The notes beneath the pieces are model-generated. The model made no database searches and had not been told where the DNA came from. It saw only the letters and a list, made by a program, of their open reading frames with translations. The translations under genes and the position numbers were made by a program. From Treponema sp. UBA3870 (GTDB lineage Bacteria > Spirochaetota > Spirochaetia > Treponematales > Treponemataceae): 7,779 nt of DNA. The number at the start of each line of letters is the position of its first letter. Position 1 is the stretch's first letter. The stretch lies in NCBI GenBank assembly GCA_002392275.1, contig DGGQ01000095.1, forward strand, positions 1 to 7,779, given 5' to 3'. This document shows, piece by piece, positions 5,925 to 7,779 of this stretch.

Positions 5925-7526
5925 ATGAATATATGGATGGTAACCAGGGAATATGCCGGTGTCGCGGAGGCGGGTGGCGTTAAGAACGTGTCATGTTCGC
6001 TTTCGGAGACTCTGGTTTTTCTGGGGCACAGGGTCACGGTCTTTATCCCCATGTACGGATGCACCGATATCTCCGGTCTGGAGGACTATTGCGCGAGGTG
6101 CAAAAAATCAATAATGGTCGCCGCATGCAATGGTCTGCACAGGGTCTTATTTTCCCGGGGAATGTTGAATGGCGTGGAGATTGTGCTTGTCAAAAACGAA
6201 TGTTTCAGCTCAAAGAGGGCGGTCTACACTTACACAAAGGCGGAGGAGAGCGAGGATCCGTCCCACAGGCACGGCAACGGTCATCTGGACAGCCTATTGA
6301 TGAACACAATATTCCAGAAGGCTGTTGTCGAGTACGGGCTTATAGGAAAAAACGATTCTCCGCCGGACATAGTTCACTGTCAGGATGCGGCCGCGGCTAT
6401 GGTCCCGACTTTCATTGATTTTGAACGCTCGCAGTCCCCGAAGGCAAAAAAAGTTTATGGCGAAACAAAATGCCTTGTCACAATCCACAACGCTGGTCCG
6501 GGCTACCACCACGAGTTTCATTCTCTTGATGAGGCCGCATGGTACACGGGACTTCCACATTCAATCCTGGTCCACGGTTTGAACGGGGCATGTGTGGAAC
6601 CATTTTTGCTTGCGGAAAAGACAGCCTGCCTTACGACCGTCTCACCCCAGTATGCCGAGGAGATTATTTCTGACCAGACCGACACCGCAGGGCTTTCAAG
6701 GGTTTTCAAGGAGAGGGGTTCCAAGATAATCGGCATAACCAACGGAATCGACATCTCCAGGTACACTCCGACCGACCCAAAGGCATCTCTTCTTCCATAC
6801 AGGTACAATCCGGAGACCGGGGACCTTGCCGGAAAATATCGCTGCCGTGATTTCCTTCTTGAAAAATATGCTTGCGAGAAGGCCGTCGATTGTGGCGGAA
6901 TCAAGGACATAGAGACCTACGGATATCTGAAGGAGGATTCCGAGAGGGAACTGGTCTACATCGCCTACCACGGGAGGGTGGTCTGGCAGAAGGGCATAAC
7001 CGTTTTGACCGAGGCCGCCGACAGGATTCTTGAAAAAAATCTACCGGTGCGATTCATTTTTATAGGACAGGGACAGCCTGAACTGGAGCGGGAGCTTCTT
7101 CGGGTGGCGTTGAAGTACGAGGGCAGGTGCATCTATTTCCATGGCTACGACAGGTTTTTGTCAAGACTGTGCATGGCCTCCGCCGATCTGGCGATTTTTC
7201 CAAGCTATTTTGAGCCGTGCGGACTGGAGGATTTGATTGCGCAGATTTTTGGAACAATTCCCGTTGCCCATGCTACCGGTGGTCTCTGCAAGATTGTTGA
7301 CGATGAGACCGGTTTCCTCTACAAAAAGAATTGCCCGGAGGAACTGGAATCCATTCTGGTCCCGCTGATAGAAATCAAGTCCAGGGCCGGGGCGGACGTC
7401 TTCTCCAAGATGATTTCGCACACGGCATCCAATGTCCGGAAGGAGTTTTCATGGAAACAGGTCACGCAGTCCAGATACATTCCATTGTATGAAAGTCTTG
7501 TAGAAAAAAATAAGGATGATTTCTAA
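5925..7526 (+). CDS. glgA: Glycogen synthase (GT5 family), divergent N-terminal motif
   Basis: This is a GT-B-fold glucosyltransferase that extends alpha-1,4-glucan, usually from ADP-glucose. The product has 533 residues against about 477 in E. coli. The ATG at 5925 is chosen; it begins 1 nt after the aroH stop, so translation is probably coupled, with a GGTG at 5915-5918. Visible: the N-terminal MNIWMVTREYAGVAEAGGV, DIVHCQDAAAA, TIHNAGPGYHHEFHS (the TIHN acceptor-side loop), TVSPQYAEEI, TNGIDISRYTP, then R351 and K356 in GRVVWQKG (equivalents of E. coli R300 and K305), GQGQPELE, and EPCGLEDLIAQIFGTIPVAHATGG with E430 as the catalytic-region glutamate (E377). Extra length lies mainly between NGID and GRVV (about 30 residues). 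At position 15 the usual lysine of KTGGL is Glu. Donor could differ from ADP-glucose. Confidence 0.9.
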   Translation: MNIWMVTREYAGVAEAGGVKNVSCSLSETLVFLGHRVTVFIPMYGCTDISGLEDYCARCKKSIMVAACNGLHRVLFSRGMLNGVEIVLVKNECFSSKRAVYTYTKAEESEDPSHRHGNGHLDSLLMNTIFQKAVVEYGLIGKNDSPPDIVHCQDAAAAMVPTFIDFERSQSPKAKKVYGETKCLVTIHNAGPGYHHEFHSLDEAAWYTGLPHSILVHGLNGACVEPFLLAEKTACLTTVSPQYAEEIISDQTDTAGLSRVFKERGSKIIGITNGIDISRYTPTDPKASLLPYRYNPETGDLAGKYRCRDFLLEKYACEKAVDCGGIKDIETYGYLKEDSERELVYIAYHGRVVWQKGITVLTEAADRILEKNLPVRFIFIGQGQPELERELLRVALKYEGRCIYFHGYDRFLSRLCMASADLAIFPSYFEPCGLEDLIAQIFGTIPVAHATGGLCKIVDDETGFLYKKNCPEELESILVPLIEIKSRAGADVFSKMISHTASNVRKEFSWKQVTQSRYIPLYESLVEKNKDDF

Positions 7527-7555
7527 AAAAAAATGCTATTTTTCTTGAATTGGTG

Positions 7556-7584
7556 TTGACATAATTCCGCCTATGGTGTATATT
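7556..7584 (+). promoter_or_regulatory. Promoter of the tRNA-Ala gene
   Basis: TTGACA (7556-7561, perfect) and TATATT (7579-7584) are 17 bp apart. The predicted transcript begins near 7591, about 25 nt before the mature tRNA. The promoter lies in the 90-bp gap after glgA, where no clear glgA terminator is seen, only a T-rich stretch. Confidence 0.8.
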
Positions 7585-7616
7585 CTAAACATCGCTGATT
7601 GAAAGGCGAAACACAA

Positions 7617-7689
7617 GCCGCTATAGCTCAGTTGGTAGAGCACGTCGCTGGCAGCGACGGGGTCAGGAGTTCGAATCTCCTTAGCTCCA
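7617..7689 (+). tRNA. tRNA-Ala (anticodon GGC), acceptor stem partly unpaired
   Basis: A 73-nt cloverleaf can be drawn by hand. The D-arm is GCTC/GAGC with loop AGTTGGTA; the anticodon stem CGTCG/CGACG encloses loop CTGGCAG, with anticodon GGC reading alanine GCC (and GCU by wobble); a 5-nt variable loop follows, then the T-arm AGGAG-TTCGAAT-CTCCT, and discriminator A73. U8, A9, A14, U33 and the T-loop are canonical. CCA is not encoded (the next bases are TGG), so the CCA-adding enzyme is needed. The acceptor 5' strand is GCCGCTA against 3' TAGCTCC: position 1 and positions 4-7 pair, but C2 faces C71 and C3 faces U70. In standard tRNA-Ala, 2 and 3 are Gs, and G3:U70 is the alanine identity pair. 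It may be an altered, edited or defective gene, or a base error. Confidence 0.88.
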
Positions 7690-7695
7690 TGGAAA

Positions 7696-7726
7696 AGACC
7701 GGTTCCGCCGGTCTCTTCTTTCTTTT
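7696..7726 (+). terminator. Intrinsic terminator after the tRNA
   Basis: The stem AGACCGG (7696-7702) pairs fully with CCGGTCT (7708-7714) across a 5-nt loop TTCCG, followed by a T-rich tract (CTTCTTTCTTTT, 7715-7726). On the opposite strand the hairpin is followed by a four-T run, so it could act weakly in both directions. The last 50 bases of the window show nothing further. Confidence 0.75.
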
Positions 7727-7779
7727 CCCGCGCCCCGGATTTCGCCGCTTTTTATGTTTTCCCCATGCGCCGCCCCCTC

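Noticed and set aside
1..7779. CRISPR array, insertion sequence or phage attachment site
   Set aside because: I found no regularly spaced repeats, transposase or integrase reading frame, and no duplicated tRNA 3' end within the window.

Overview
The window reads as a bacterial chromosome segment, most likely from a Treponema-like spirochaete. The basis is indirect: strong use of AGG arginine codons in the core genes, a GC content near 50% in most genes, a tRNA without an encoded CCA, and a glycogen synthase whose N-terminus (VTREYAGVAEAGGVKNV) is of a type I associate with treponemes. No marker gene settles the genus. Most of the content is housekeeping, with one small accessory insert, a toxin-antitoxin pair.

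Layout from left to right: the 3' end of a gene cut by the window edge (1-333, +); a short intergenic region with a perfect 20-nt palindrome and a promoter; trpS (415-1500, +); a YafQ-type toxin-antitoxin pair (1533-2029, +) that is poorer in GC and uses different arginine codons; cca, converging on the toxin with a 10-bp gap (2040-3428, -); thiN, divergent from cca (3465-4187, +); a small three-helix membrane protein (4209-4577, -); then, from an AT-rich divergent promoter region, an SPFH/band-7-like membrane-anchored protein (4666-5508, +), aroH chorismate mutase (5540-5923, +) and glgA glycogen synthase (5925-7526, +), which probably form one operon. The right end holds a single tRNA-Ala(GGC) with its own promoter and terminator.

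Functional links are modest. trpS, cca and the tRNA belong to tRNA supply and charging, and the tRNA needs a CCA-adding enzyme because its gene lacks CCA. thiN makes thiamine diphosphate, aroH sends chorismate to Phe/Tyr, and glgA builds glycogen. I see no obvious multi-gene novel system. The best second-look items are: (i) the tRNA-Ala acceptor stem, which has C2 and C3 opposite C71 and U70 and so lacks the G3:U70 alanine identity pair; (ii) trpS and cca, both with a -10 box exactly 8 nt before the ATG and no Shine-Dalgarno, suggesting leaderless mRNAs; (iii) the perfect palindrome upstream of trpS; (iv) the apparently acquired toxin-antitoxin pair with a non-DinJ-like antitoxin N-terminus; and (v) the Lys15-to-Glu change in the GlgA N-terminal substrate motif.
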